A stretch of DNA of 64,000 nt from Clusia tigrina (Eukaryota; Arthropoda; Insecta; Diptera; Clusiidae): positions 44,452,925-44,516,924 of the forward strand of contig OV050031.1 in NCBI GenBank assembly GCA_920105625.2. The letters run 5' to 3'. The position numbers and the translations under genes are program-made. Below the pieces are notes generated by a model. That model saw only the letters and a list, made by a program, of their open reading frames with translations, was not told the origin of the DNA and did no database searches. Below are positions 38,311 through 51,406 of the stretch, in pieces; within the stretch, counting starts at the first letter, position 1; every line of letters begins with the position of its first letter.

Positions 38311-40270
38311 ATCATTGAAAATTTCAATGCAAATTAAAACTCAATTGCATTACCATTGAAAATTCCAATGCCACTTAAAATTGAATTGTATTACAATTGA
38401 AAATTTCAATGTAAATTAAAACTCAATTGCATTACCATTGAAATTTCCAATGCTAATTACAATTAAATTATATTACCATTAAAAAATTTAAAGCAAATTA
38501 AAATTAAATTGCATTACCATTGAAAATTCCAATGTTAATTAAAATTCAATTGCATTACCATTGAAAATTCCAATGCTAATTAAATTTAAATTGCATTACC
38601 ATTGACAATTCCTATGACAATTAAAATAAAATTGCTTTACCAAAAACAATTCCAATGCTAATTATAATTAAATTGCATTACCATTAAAAATTCCAATTCC
38701 TATTAAAATTAAGTTGCATTGACATTGACAATTTCAATGCCAATTGAAATTAAATTGCACAACCATTGATTCGAATGCCAATTAAAATTAAATTAAGATA
38801 TCTTCGAAAATTACAATGCCAATTATAATTAAATTGCAATACAATTGAAAATTCCAATGCTAATTAAAGTTCAACTGCATTACCATTGAAAATTCCAATG
38901 ACAATTAAAATTAAATTGCATTATCTGCGAAAATTCCAATGCCAATTAAATTTAAATACATTTGAAAATTTCAATGCTAATTAAAGTTAAATTGCATTTC
39001 CATTGAATATTCCAATGCTACTTAAATTAAATTGCATAACTAATAAAAATTTTCAATTCAAATTTTAATTAAATTGCACTACCGTTAAACATTTTACTGC
39101 TAAACAAAATGAAATTGCATTACCATTGAAAATACCAATGCTAATTAAAATTAAAGTGCGTTACCATTGAAATTTCCAATGCTTATCACAATTAAATTGC
39201 ATTTCCATTGACAATTCCAATGACAATTCAAATTAAATTGTATTACCATTGAAAAATTCAAAGGAAATGAAAATTTAATTGCATTACCATTGAAAATTCC
39301 AATGCTAATTAAAATCAAATTGCGTTAACATTGAAAATTTCAATGCAAATTAAAATTCAATTGCATTACCAGTGACAATTCCAATGTCAATTAAAATTAA
39401 ATTGCACTACCATTGACAATTTTAATGCCAATTAAAATAAAATTGCATTTTCATTGAAAATATCAATGCTAACTAAAGTAAATTGCGTTACCATTGAAAA
39501 TTTCATTGCTACTTATATTAATTCGCATTACTATTGACAATTCCAATGCTAATTAAAATTAAATCGCGTTACCATTGAAAATGTTAATGCTAATTTCAAT
39601 TAAATTTCATTATAACTGAAAATTTTCATGCTAATAAAAATAAAATTGCTCTACCATAGAAAATTAAGTTAAATTGCATTACCATTGACAATTCCAATAC
39701 CAATTCAAATTAAAATACATTATCATTGAGAATTCCATTGATAATTAGAATTAATTTGCATTTCCATTGACAATTCCAATGCTAATTAAAATTAAATTGC
39801 ATTACCATTGAAAATTCCAATGCGAATTAAAGTTAAATTGCATTACTATTGACAATTCCAATGTCAATTAAAATAAAATTGCTTTACCATAAACAACTCC
39901 AATGCTAATTACAATTAAATTGCATTACCATTAAAAATTCCAATTCCAATTAAAATTAAGTTGCATTAACATTTACAATTTCAATGCCAATTGAAATTAA
40001 ACTGCACAACCATTGATTCCAATGCCAATTAAAACTAAATTAAGAAATCTTCGAAAATTACAATGCCAATTATAATTAAATTGAAAATTCCAATGCTAAT
40101 TAAAGTTCAACTGCATTACCATTGAAAGTTCCAATGACAATTAAAATTAAATTGCATTATCTGCGACAATTCCAATGCCAATTATATTGCAATACATTTG
40201 AAAATTACAATGCTAATTAAAGTTAGATTGCATTACCATTGACAGTTCCGATGCCAATTAAATTGCATTA
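38311..40270 (+). repeat. Divergent satellite subfamily, right of copy A
   Basis: Includes the rare monomers TTAAGATATCTTCG (38793), TTATCTGCGAAAATTCC and GTTAGATTGC, the TTATATTAATTCGC group, and a repeated CCATTGATTCGAATGCC. Part of it (about 39360-40170) recurs at about 49270-50080, offset near 9907 bp. These look like older or less homogenised monomers at the edge of an HOR domain. Confidence 0.75.
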
Positions 40271-41957
40271 CCATAGATAATTCCAATGCCAATTAAAATA
40301 AAATTGCATTGCCATTGAAAATTCCAATGCTAATTACAATTAATCTTTATTACCATTGACAATTCCAATGCTAATGAAAGTGAAAATGCAATTTAATTTT
40401 AATTTCATTACCATTGACAATTCCAATGCCAATTAAATTTAAATTGCATTACCATTGAAAGTTCCAATGCCAATTAAAGTTAAATTGCGTAACCAATGAA
40501 ATTAAAATTAAATTGCATTTCCATTGAAAATTTCTAAGCAAATTAAAATTCAGTTGCATTACTCAAATTCAATGTTAATTAAATTAAATTCCATTATCAG
40601 TGAAAATTCCAATGCTAATTAAAGTTAAATTGCATTACCATTGAATATTCCAATGCTACTTAAATTAAATTGCATTACTATTAAAAAGTTTAAATTCTAA
40701 TTTCAATTAAATTGTACTACCGTTAAACATTTTACTGCTAAACAAAATGAAATTGCATTACCATTGAAAATAAAAATGCTAATTAAAATTAAAGTGCCTT
40801 ACCTTTGAAAATTCCAATGCTTATCACAATTAAGTTGCATTTCCATTGACAATTCCAATGAGAATTCAAATTAAATTGTATTACCATTGAAAAATTCAAA
40901 GGAAATGAAAATTTAATTGCATTACCATTGAAAACTCCAATGCTAATTAGAACGCAATTGCTTTACCATTGAAAATTGTAATGCTCATTAAATTGCAGTA
41001 CCACTGAAAATTTCAATACAAATGAAAATAAAATTGCATTTTCATTGAAAATTCCAATGCTAATTAAATTTAAATTGTATTACCATTGAAAATTGAAATA
41101 CAACTAACAATTCAATTGGAATGCCATTGAAAATTCCAATGCCAACTAAAATTAAATTTCATTACTATTGAAAATTTTAATTTCTAATTACAATTAATAT
41201 GAATTACCATTAAAAATTTGTATGCTAATTAACATTAAATTGCATTAGCATTGAAAATTCCAATGCTAATTTAAATTAAAATGCATTACCATTGAATATT
41301 CAATTGCCAATTAAAATTAAATTGCATTACAATTGAAAACTCCATTGCTAATTAAAGTTAAATTGCATTACCATTGACAATTCCAATGCCAATTAGAATA
41401 AAATTGCATTACCATTGACTATTTCAATACAAATTAAAATTGAGATGCATTGCCATTAAAAATAACAATGCCAGTTAAAATTAAATGGTATTTTAATTTG
41501 AAATTCCAACGCCAATGAAAATTAATTTGCATTTCCTTTGAAAATTCCAATACCAATTAAAAATAATTTTTATTACCGTTGAAAATTGCAATGCCAATTA
41601 AAATTAAATTGCATTAACATTGAAAATTCCAATGCCAATTTCAACTAAATTGTATTACCATTGAAAATTCCCATGCTAATTACAATTAATGGCATAACCA
41701 TTGACAATTCCAATGCCTATTAAAATTAAATTGCAAAATCATGGAAAGTTCCAATGCCAATTAATATTAAATTGCAATACCTTCGAAAATTCCAATGCCA
41801 ATTAAAATTAAATGCAATACAATTAACAATTCCAATGCTAATTAAAGCCAAATTGCATCACCATTGAAAATTCCAATCCCTATTAAAATTAAATTGCATT
41901 ACTATTGAAAATTTTAATTTCTAATTACAATTAAATGGCACTACCATTCAAAGATTT

Positions 41958-42205
41958 TATTAGATTTTAATCGTTCGTTTGTTAAATAAAAAGCGACACA
42001 CAACTTTATTGTTCAACGTTTATTGAGAGAGTAAATAATATTAGAAATATAGAAAGGAGAAGGAGTTGCCAAAATACAATCCAAAAGCAAATGCAAAGAT
42101 TCGATTCCAAAACAAAAAACAGAATTCATGTTACAGTGATGGCTAATTCATTATAAATACAGTAGAGTCAAATATATTGTATTGCACGTAATATTATCTT
42201 TAACA
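41958..42205 (-). mobile_element. Small insert, probable solo LTR
   Basis: 248 bp of non-satellite DNA between GATTT (41953-41957) and GATTT (42206-42210), a possible 5-bp target duplication. The part 41980-42205 (226 bp) has perfect 7-bp inverted ends TGTTAAA...TTTAACA. Read on the minus strand it has the order expected of an LTR: TG start, a TATTTATAA stretch (42159-42151), two AATAAA signals (42024-42019, 42010-42005), then GTTGTGTGTCGC and a CA end. It contains no gene. About 22 bp (41958-41979) between the left GATTT and the inverted end are unexplained. A short DNA transposon remnant is the alternative. Confidence 0.6.
42005..42024 (-). promoter_or_regulatory. Paired polyadenylation signals in the small insert
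   Basis: Two AATAAA hexamers on the minus strand, 14 bp apart, followed within a few bases by the GT-rich GTTGTGTG. This arrangement is typical of an LTR R/U5 boundary or a gene 3' end, and supports reading the insert on the minus strand. Confidence 0.5.
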
Positions 42206-45149
42206 GATTTAATGCTAATTAAAATTAAATTGCATTATCTCTAAAAATTTAATGCTAATTAAAATTAAATTGCATTACTATTGAAAATTCCATTGCCATT
42301 TAAAATTAAATGGCATTACAATTGAAAATTCTATAGCTAATTAAAGTTAAATTGCATTTACATTGACAATTCCAATGCCAGTTAAAATAAAGTTGAATTA
42401 TCATTGACAATTTCAATGTTAATTAAAATTGAATTGCATTGCCATTGAAAATTTCAATGCTAATTACAATTAATTTGCATTACCATTGATATATCCAATA
42501 TCTATTAAAATTAAATTGCATTACCATTGAAAATTCCAACGCCCATTAAAATTAAATTGCGTCACCATTGAAAATGCCAATGCTAATTAAAATAAATTGC
42601 ATTACCATTGAAATTGCCAATGCTAATTACAATTAAATTATATTACCATTAAAAAATTAAAATTGCATTACCATTGAAAATTCCAATGTTAATAAAAATA
42701 CAATTGCATTACTATTGAAAATTCCAATGCTAATTACAATTAAATTTTATAACCATTGACAATTCCAATGCTAATTAAAGTGAAAGTGCAATTTAACTTT
42801 AATTTCATTACCATTGACAATTCCAATGCCAATTAAAATCAAATTGCATTACCATTGAAAGTTCCAATGCCAATTAAAGTTAAATTGCGTAACCAATGAA
42901 ATTAAAATTAAATTGCATTTCCATTGAAAATTTCTAAGCAAATTAAAATTCAGTTGCATTACTCAAATTCAATTTTAATTAAATTAAATTCCATTATCAA
43001 AGAAAATTCCAATGCTAATTAAAGTTAAATTGCATTACCATTGAATATTCCAATGCTACTTAAATTAAATTGCATTACTATTAAAAATTTTAAATTCTAA
43101 TTTCAATAAAATTGCACTACCGTTAAACATTTTACTGCTAAACAAAATGAAATTGCATTACCATTGAAAATAAAAATGCTAATTAAAATTAAAGTGCCTT
43201 ACCATTGAAAATTCCAATGCTTATCACAATTAAGTTGCATTTCCATTGACAATTCCAATGAGAATTCAAATTAAATTGTATTACCATTGAAAAATTCAAA
43301 GGAAATGAAAATTTAATTGCATTAGCATTGAAAATTCCAATGCTAATTAAAACGCAATTGCTTTACCATTGAAAATTGTAATGCTCATTACAATTAAATT
43401 GCTGTACCACTGAAAATTTCAATACAAATGAAAATAAAATTGCATTACCATTGACAATTCCAATGCTAATTAGATTTAAATTGCATTTCCATTGAAAATT
43501 GAAATACAACTTACAATTCAATTGGAATACCATTGAAAATTCCAATGCCAACTAAAATTAAATTTCATTACTATTGAAAATTTTAATTTCTAATTACAAT
43601 TAATATGAATTACCATTAAAAATTTGTATGCTAATTAACATTAAATTGCATTAGCATTGAAAATTCCAATGCTAATTTAAATTAAAATGCATTACCATTC
43701 AATTGCCAATTAAAATTAAATTGCATTACAATTGAAAACTCCATTGCTAATTAAAGTTAAATTGCTTTACCATTGACAATTCCAATGCCAATTAAAATTA
43801 ATTGCATTATAATTGACAATTCCAATGCCAATTAAATTGCAATACATTTGAAAATTCCAATGCTAATTAAAGTTAGATTGCATTACCATTGACAGTTCCG
43901 ATGCCAATTAAAATTAAATTAAATTGCATTACAATAGATAATTCCAATGCCAATTAAAATAAAATTGCGTTGCCATTGAAAATTCCAATGCTAATTACAA
44001 TTAATCTTTATTACCATTGACAATTCCAATGCTAATGAAAGTGAAAATGCAATTTAATTTTAATTTCATTACCATTGACAATTCCATTGCCAATTAAATT
44101 CAAATTGCATTACCATTGAAAGTTCCAATGCCAATTAAAGTTAAATTGCGTAAACAATGAAATTAAAATTAAATTGCATTTCCATTGAAAATTTCTAAGC
44201 AAATTAAAATTCAGTTGCATTACTCAAATTCAATTTTAATTAAATTAAATTCCATTATCAGTGAAAATTCCATTGCTAATTAAAGTTAAATTGCATTACC
44301 ATTGAATATTCCAATGCTACTTAAATTAAATTGCATTACTATTAAAAATTTTTAATTCTAATTTCAAATAAATTGTACTACCGTTAAACATTTTACTGCT
44401 AAACAAAATGAAATTGCATTACCATTGAAAATACCAATGCTAATTAAAATTAAAGTGCCTTACCATTGAAAATTCCTATGCTTATCACAATTAAATTGCA
44501 TTTCCATTGACAATTCCAATGACAATTCAAATTAAATTGTATTACCATTGAAAAATTCAAAGGAAATGAAAATTTAATTGCATTACCATTGAAAATTCCA
44601 ATGCTAATTAGAACGCAATTACTTTACCATTGAAAATTGTAATGCTCATTACAATTAAATTGCAGTACCACTGAAAATTTCCATACAAATGAAAATAAAA
44701 TTGCATTACCATTGACAATTCCAATGCTAATTAAATTTAAATTGTATTACCATTGAAAATTGAAATACAACTTACAATTCAATTGGAATACCATTGAAAA
44801 TTCCAATGCCAACTAAAATTAAATTTCATTACTATGGAAAATTTTAATTTCTAATTACAATTAATATGAATTACCACTAAAAATTTGTATGCTAATTAAC
44901 ATTAAATTGCATTAGCATTGAAAATTCCAATGCTAATTTAAATTAAAATGCATTACCATTGAATATTCAATTGCCAATTAAAATTAAATTGCATTACAAT
45001 TGAAAACTCCATTGCTAACTAAAGTTAAATTGCATTACCATTGACAATTCCAATGCCAATTAGAATAAAATTGCATTACCATTGACAATTTCAATACAAA
45101 TTAAAATTGAGATGCATTGCCATTAAAAATTCCAATGCCAGTTAAAATG

Positions 45150-48100
45150 AAATGGTATTTTAATTTTAAATTCCAACGCCAATGAAAATTAAATTGTATT
45201 TCCTTTGAAAATTCCAATACCAATTAAAAGTAATTTTTATTACCGTTGAAAATTGCAATGCCAATTAAAATTAAATTGCATTAAAATTGAAAATTCCAAT
45301 GCCAATTTCAACTAAATTGTATTACCATTGAAAATTCCCATGCTAATTACAATTAATGGCATAACCATTGACAATTCCAATGCCTATTAAAATTAAATTG
45401 CAAAATCATGGAAAATTCCAATGCCAATTAAAATTAAATGCAATACAATTAAAAATTCCAATGCTAATTAAAGCCAAATTGCATCACCATTGAAAATTCC
45501 AATCCCTATTAAAATTAAATTGCATTACTATTGAAAATTTTAATTTCTAATTACAATTAAATGGCACTACCATTCAAAGATTTAATGCTAATTAAAATTA
45601 AGTTGCATTATCTCTAAAAATTTAATGCTAATTAAAATTAAATTGCATTACTATTGAAAATTCCATTGCCATTTAAAATTAAATGGCATTACAATTGAAA
45701 ATTCTAAAGCTAATTAAAGTTAAATTGCATTTACATTGACAATTCCAATGCCAGTTAAAATAAAGTTGAATTATCAATGACAATTTCAATGTTAATTAAA
45801 ATTGAATTGCATTGCCATTGAAAATTTCAATGCTAATTACAATTAATTTGCATTACCATTGAAAATGCCAATGCTAATTAAAATAAATTGCATTACCATT
45901 GAAATTGCCAATGCTAATTACAAAAAAATTATATTACCATTAAAAAATTAAAATTGCATTACCATTGAAAATTCCAATGTTAATAAAAATACAATTGCAT
46001 TACTATTGAAAATTCCAATGCAAATTAAAGTTAAATTGCATTACCATTGACAGTTCCTATGCCAATTATAATTAAATTAAATTGCATTACCAGAGATAAT
46101 TCCATTGCCAATTAAAATAAAATTGCATTGCCATTGAAAATTCCAATGCTAATTACAATTAAATTTTATAACCATTGACAATTCCAATGCTAATTTAATT
46201 TTAATTTCATTACCATTGACAATTCCAATGCCAATTAAAATCAAATTGCATTACCATTGAAAGTTCCAATGCCAATTAAAGTTAATTGCGTAACCAATGA
46301 AATTAAAATTAAATTGCATTTCCATTGAAAATTTCTAAGCAAATTAATATTCAGTTGCATTACTGAAATTCAATGTTAATTAAATAAAATTCCATTATCA
46401 GTGAAAATTCCAATGCAAATTACAGTTAAATTGCATTACAATTGACAGTTCCAATACCAATTAAAATTAAAATACATTATCATTGATAATTCCATTGGAA
46501 ATTAAAATTAATTTGCATTACCATTGACAATTCCAATGCTAATTAAAATTAAATTGCATTACCATTGAAAATTCCAATGCGAATTAAAGTTAAATTGCAT
46601 TACCATTGACAATTCCAATGACAATTAAAATAAAATTGCTTCACCATAAACAACTCCAATGCTAATTACAATTAAATTGCATTACCATTAAAAATTCCAA
46701 TTCCAATTAAAATTAAGTTGCATTAACATTTACAATTTCAATGCCAATTGAAATTAAATTGCACAACTATTGATTCCAATGCTAATTACAATTAATCTTT
46801 ATTACCATTGACAATTCCAATGCTAATGAAAGTGAAAGTGCAATTTAATTTTAATTTCATTACCATTGACAATTCCAATGCCAATTAAAATCAAATTGCA
46901 TTACCATTGAAAGTTCCAATGCCAATTAAAGTTAAATTGCATATCCAATGAAATTAAAATTAAATTGCATTTCCATTGAAAATTTCTAAGCAAATTAATA
47001 TTCAGTTGCATTACTCAAATTCAATGTTAATTAAATAAAATTCCATTATCAGTGAAAATTCCAATGCAAATTACAGTTAAACTGCATTACAATTGACAAT
47101 TCCAATACCAATTAAAATTAAAATACATTATCATTGATAATTCCATTGGTAATTAAAATTAATTTGCATTACCATTGACAATTCCAATGCTAATTACAAT
47201 TAAATTGCATTACCATTGAAAATTCCAATGCGAATTAAAGTTAAATTGCATTACCATTGACAATTCCAATGACAATTAAAATAAAATTGCTTTACCATAA
47301 ACAACTCCAATGCTAATTACAATTAAATTGCATTACCATTAAAAATTCCAATTCCAATTAAAATTAAGTTGCATTAACATTTACAATTTCAATGCCAATT
47401 GAAATTAAATTGCACTACCATTGATTCCAATGCTAATTACAATTAATCTTTATTACCATTGACAATTCCAATGCTAATGAAAGTGAAAGTGCAAATTGCA
47501 TTACCATTGAAAGTTCCAATGCCAATTAAAGTTAAATTGCGTAACCAATGAAATTAAAATTAAATTGCATTTCCATTGAAAATTTCTAAGCAAATTAATA
47601 TTCAGTTGCATTACTCAAATTCAATGTTAATTAAATAAAATTCCATTATCAGTGAAAATTCCAATGCAAATTACAGTTAAATTGCTTTACAATTGACAAT
47701 TCCAATACCAATTAAAATTAAAATACATTATCATTGATAATTCCATTGGTAATTAAAATTAATTTGCATTACCATTGACAATTCCAATGCTAATTATAAT
47801 TAAATTGCATTACCATTGAAAATTCCAATGCGAATTAAAGTTAAATTGCATTACCATTGACAATTCCAATGACAATTAAAATAAAATTGCTTTACCATAA
47901 ACAACTCCAATGCTAATTACAATTAAATTGCATTACCATTAAAAATTCCAATTCCAATTAAAATTAAGTTGCATTAACATTTACAATTTCAATGCCAATT
48001 GAAATTAAATTGCACAACCATTGATTCCAATGCTAATTACAATTAATCTTTATTACCATTGACAATTCCAATGCTAATGAAAGTGAAAATGCAATTTAAT

Positions 48101-51100
48101 TTTAATTTCATTACCATTGACAATTCCAATGTCAATTAAAATCAAATTGCATTACCATTGAATGTTCCAATGCCAATTAAAGTTAAATTGCCTAACCAAT
48201 GAAATTAAAATTAAATTGCATTTCCATTGAAAATTTCTAAGCAAATTAAAATTCAGTTGCATTACTCAAATTCAATTTTAATTAAATTAAATTCCATTAT
48301 CAAAGAAAATTCCAATGCTAATTAAAGTTAAATTGCATTACCATTGAATATTCCAATGCTACTTAAATTAAATTGCATTACTATTAAAAATTTTAAATTC
48401 TAATTTCAATTAAATTGCACTACCGTTAAACATTTTACTGCTAAACAAAATGAAATTGCATTACCATTGAAAATAAAAATGCTAATTAAAATTAAAGTGC
48501 CTTACCTTTGAAAATTCCAATGCTTATCACAATTAAGTTGCATTTCCATTGACAATTCCAATGAGAATTCAAATTAAATTGTATTACCATTGAAAAATTC
48601 AAAGGAAATGAAAATTTAATTGCATTAGCATTGAAAATTCCAATGCTAATTAAAACGCAATTGCTTCAAAAATTGTAATGCTCATTACAATTAAATTGCA
48701 GTACCACTGAAAATTTCAATACAAATGAAAATAACATTGCATTACCATTGACAATTCCAATGCTAATAAAATTTAAATTGCATTACCATTGAAAATTGAA
48801 ATACAACTTACAATTCAATTGGAATACCATTGAAAATTCCAATGCCAACTAAAATTAAATTTCATTACCATTGAAAATTTTAATTTCTAATTACAATTAA
48901 TATGAATTACCATTAACAATTTGTAAGCTAATTAACATTAAATTGCATTAGCATTGAAAATTCCAATGCTAATTTAAATTAAAATGCATTACCATTGAAT
49001 ATTCAATTGCCAATTAAAATTAAATTGCATTACAATTGAAAACTCCATTGCTAATTAAAGTTAAATTGCATTACCATTGACAATTCCAATGCCAATTAAA
49101 ATTAATTGCATTATAATTGACAATTCCAATGCCAATTAGAATAAAATTGTATTACCATTGAAAAATTCAAAGGAAATGAAAATTTAATTGCATTACCATT
49201 GAAAATTCCAATGCTAATTAAAATTAAATTGCATTACCATTGAAAATTTCAATGCAAATTAAAATTCAATTGCATTACCAGTGACAATTCCAATGTCAAT
49301 TAAAATTAAATTGCACTACCATTGACAATTTTAATGCTAATTAAAATAAAATTGCATATTCATTGAAAATATCAATGCTAACTAAAGTAAATTGCGTTAC
49401 CATTGCAAATTTCAATGCTACTTAATTAATTCGCATTACTATTGACAATTCCAATGCTAATTAAAATTAAATCGCGTTACCATTGAAATGTTAATGCTAA
49501 TTTCAATTAAATTTCATTACAACTGAAAATTTTCTTGCTAATTAAAATAACATTGCTCTACCATAGAAAATTAAGTTAAATTGCATTACCATTGACAATT
49601 CCAATACCAATTCAAATTAAAATACATTATCATTGAGAATTCCATTGATAATTACAATTAATTTGCATTTCCATTGACAATTCCAATGCTAATTAAAATT
49701 AAATTGCATTACCATTGAAAATTCCAATGCGAATTAAGGTTAAATTGCATTACCATTGACAATTCCAATGACAATTAAAATAAAATTGCTTTACCATAAA
49801 CAACTCCAATGCTAATTACAATTAAATTGCATTACCATTAAAAATTCCAATTCCACTTAAAATTAAGTTGCATTAACATTTACAATTTCAATGCCAATTG
49901 AAACTAAATTGCACAACCATTGATTCCAATGCCAATTAAAACTAAATTAAGATATCTTCGAAAATTACAATGCCAATTATAATTAAATTGAAAATTCCAA
50001 TGCTAATTAAAGTTCAACTGCATTACCATTGAAAATTCCAATGACAATTCAAATTAAATTGCATTATCTGCGACAATTCCAATGCCAATTAAATTGCAAT
50101 ACATTTGAAAATTCCAATGCTAATTAAAGTTAGATTGCATTACCATTGACAGTTCCGAGGCCAATTAAAATTAAATTAAATTGCATTACCATAGATAATT
50201 CCAATGCCAATTAAAATAAAATTGCGTTGCCATTGAAAATTCCAATGCTAATTACAATTAATCTTTATTACCATTGACAATTCCAATGCTAATGAAAGTG
50301 AAAATGCAATTTAATTTTAATTTCATTACCATTGACAATTCCATTGCCAATTAAATTCAAATTGCATTACCATTGAAAGTTCCAATGCCAATTAAAGTTA
50401 AATTGCGTAACCAATGAAATTAAAATTAAATTGCATTTCCATTGAAAATTTCTAAGCAAATTAAAATTCAGTTGCATTACTCAAATTCAATTTTAATTAA
50501 ATTAAATTCCATTATCAGTGAAAATTCCAATGCTAATTAAAGTTAAATTGCATTACCATTGAATATTCCAATGCTACTTAAATTAAATTGCATTACTATT
50601 AAAAATTTTTAATTCTAATTTCAAATAAATTGTACTACCGTTAAACATTTTACTGCTAAACAAAATGAAATTGCATTACCATTGAAAATACCAATGCTAA
50701 TTAAAATTAAAGTGCCTTACCATTGAAAATTCCAATGCTTATCACAATTAAATTGCATTTCCATTGACAATTCCAATGACAATTCAAATTAAATTGTATT
50801 ACCATTGAAAAATTCAAAGGAAATGAAAATTTAATTGCATTACCATTGAAAATTCCAATGCTAATTAGAACGCAATTACTTTACCATTGAAAATTGTAAT
50901 GCTCATTACAATTAAATTGCAGTACCACTGAAAATTTCCATACAAATGAAAATAAAATTGCATTACCATTGACAATTCCAATGCTAATTAAATTTAAATT
51001 GTATTACCATTGAAAATTGAAATACAACTTACAATTCAATTGGAATACCATTGAAAATTCCAATGCCAACTAAAATTAAATTTCATTACTATGGAAAATT

Positions 51101-51406
51101 TTAATTTCTAATTACAATTAATATGAATTACCACTAAAAATTTGTATGCTAATTAACATTAAATTGCATTAGCATTGAAAATTCCAATGCTAATTTAAAT
51201 TAAAATGCATTACCATTGAATATTCAATTGCCAATTAAAATTAAATTGCATTACAATTGAAAACTCCATTGCTAACTAAAGTTAAATTGCATTACCATTG
51301 ACAATTCCAATGCCAATTAGAATAAAATTGCATTACCATTGACAATTTCAATACAAATTAAAATTGAGATGCATTGCCATTAAAAATTCCAATGCCAGTT
51401 AAAATG
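45150..51406 (+). repeat. Expanded HOR unit, 6257 bp
   Basis: Contains 651-bp sub-units (TAATCTT at 46793 and 47444) and a shortened one ending at 48044, where a deletion near 47490 joins GAAAGTGC directly to AAATTGC. It also contains a divergent satellite block (about 49265-50250). The unit lacks one monomer at about 45420, where CATGGAAAATTCC replaces the usual CATGGAAAGTTCC plus the TTCG monomer. Confidence 0.78.
49265..50250 (+). repeat. Divergent satellite subfamily, second block
   Basis: Matches 39356-40340 at an offset near 9907-9909 bp (CAGTGACAATTCC, GCTCTACCATAG, TTAAGATATCTTCG, CTGCGACAATTCC). Small deletions separate the copies, for example CATTGAAATGTTAATG for CATTGAAAATGTTAATG near 49483. 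No retroelement accompanies this block. Confidence 0.75.

Larger units (their letters stand above)
35537..41482. repeat. HOR unit, 5946 bp, containing retroelement copy A
   Basis: The left 1.9 kb matches the unit at 57883; both carry the shortened TTTAAAAATAATGG (36099 and 58447). It contains one 41-bp monomer near 37210 that the later copy lacks. Then come the retroelement fragment, inverted satellite, the divergent subfamily, and about 1.2 kb of standard HOR sequence. Confidence 0.8.
38072..41957. repeat. 41-bp satellite array, block between the two islands
   Basis: The same satellite resumes directly after the LTR of retroelement copy A. It is first inverted (38072 to about 38310) and then returns to the plus orientation. 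The stretch from about 38310 to 40270 is a divergent subfamily; the rest is standard HOR sequence up to the small insert at 41958. No genes seen. Confidence 0.95.
41483..45149 (+). repeat. HOR unit, 3667 bp, containing the small LTR-like insert
   Basis: Normal monomer order interrupted at 41958-42205 by non-satellite DNA. The sequence from about 43830 to 45400 recurs from about 50090 at an offset near 6257, including the rare GTTAGATTGC, CAGTTCCG and AATGAAATGG variants. Confidence 0.8.

Noticed and set aside
41980..42205. MITE or other DNA transposon
   Set aside because: The 7-bp inverted ends alone would allow it. The TG...CA ends, the AATAAA signals, the GT-rich tail and the 5-bp GATTT flank fit a solo LTR better. 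Kept as an alternative only.
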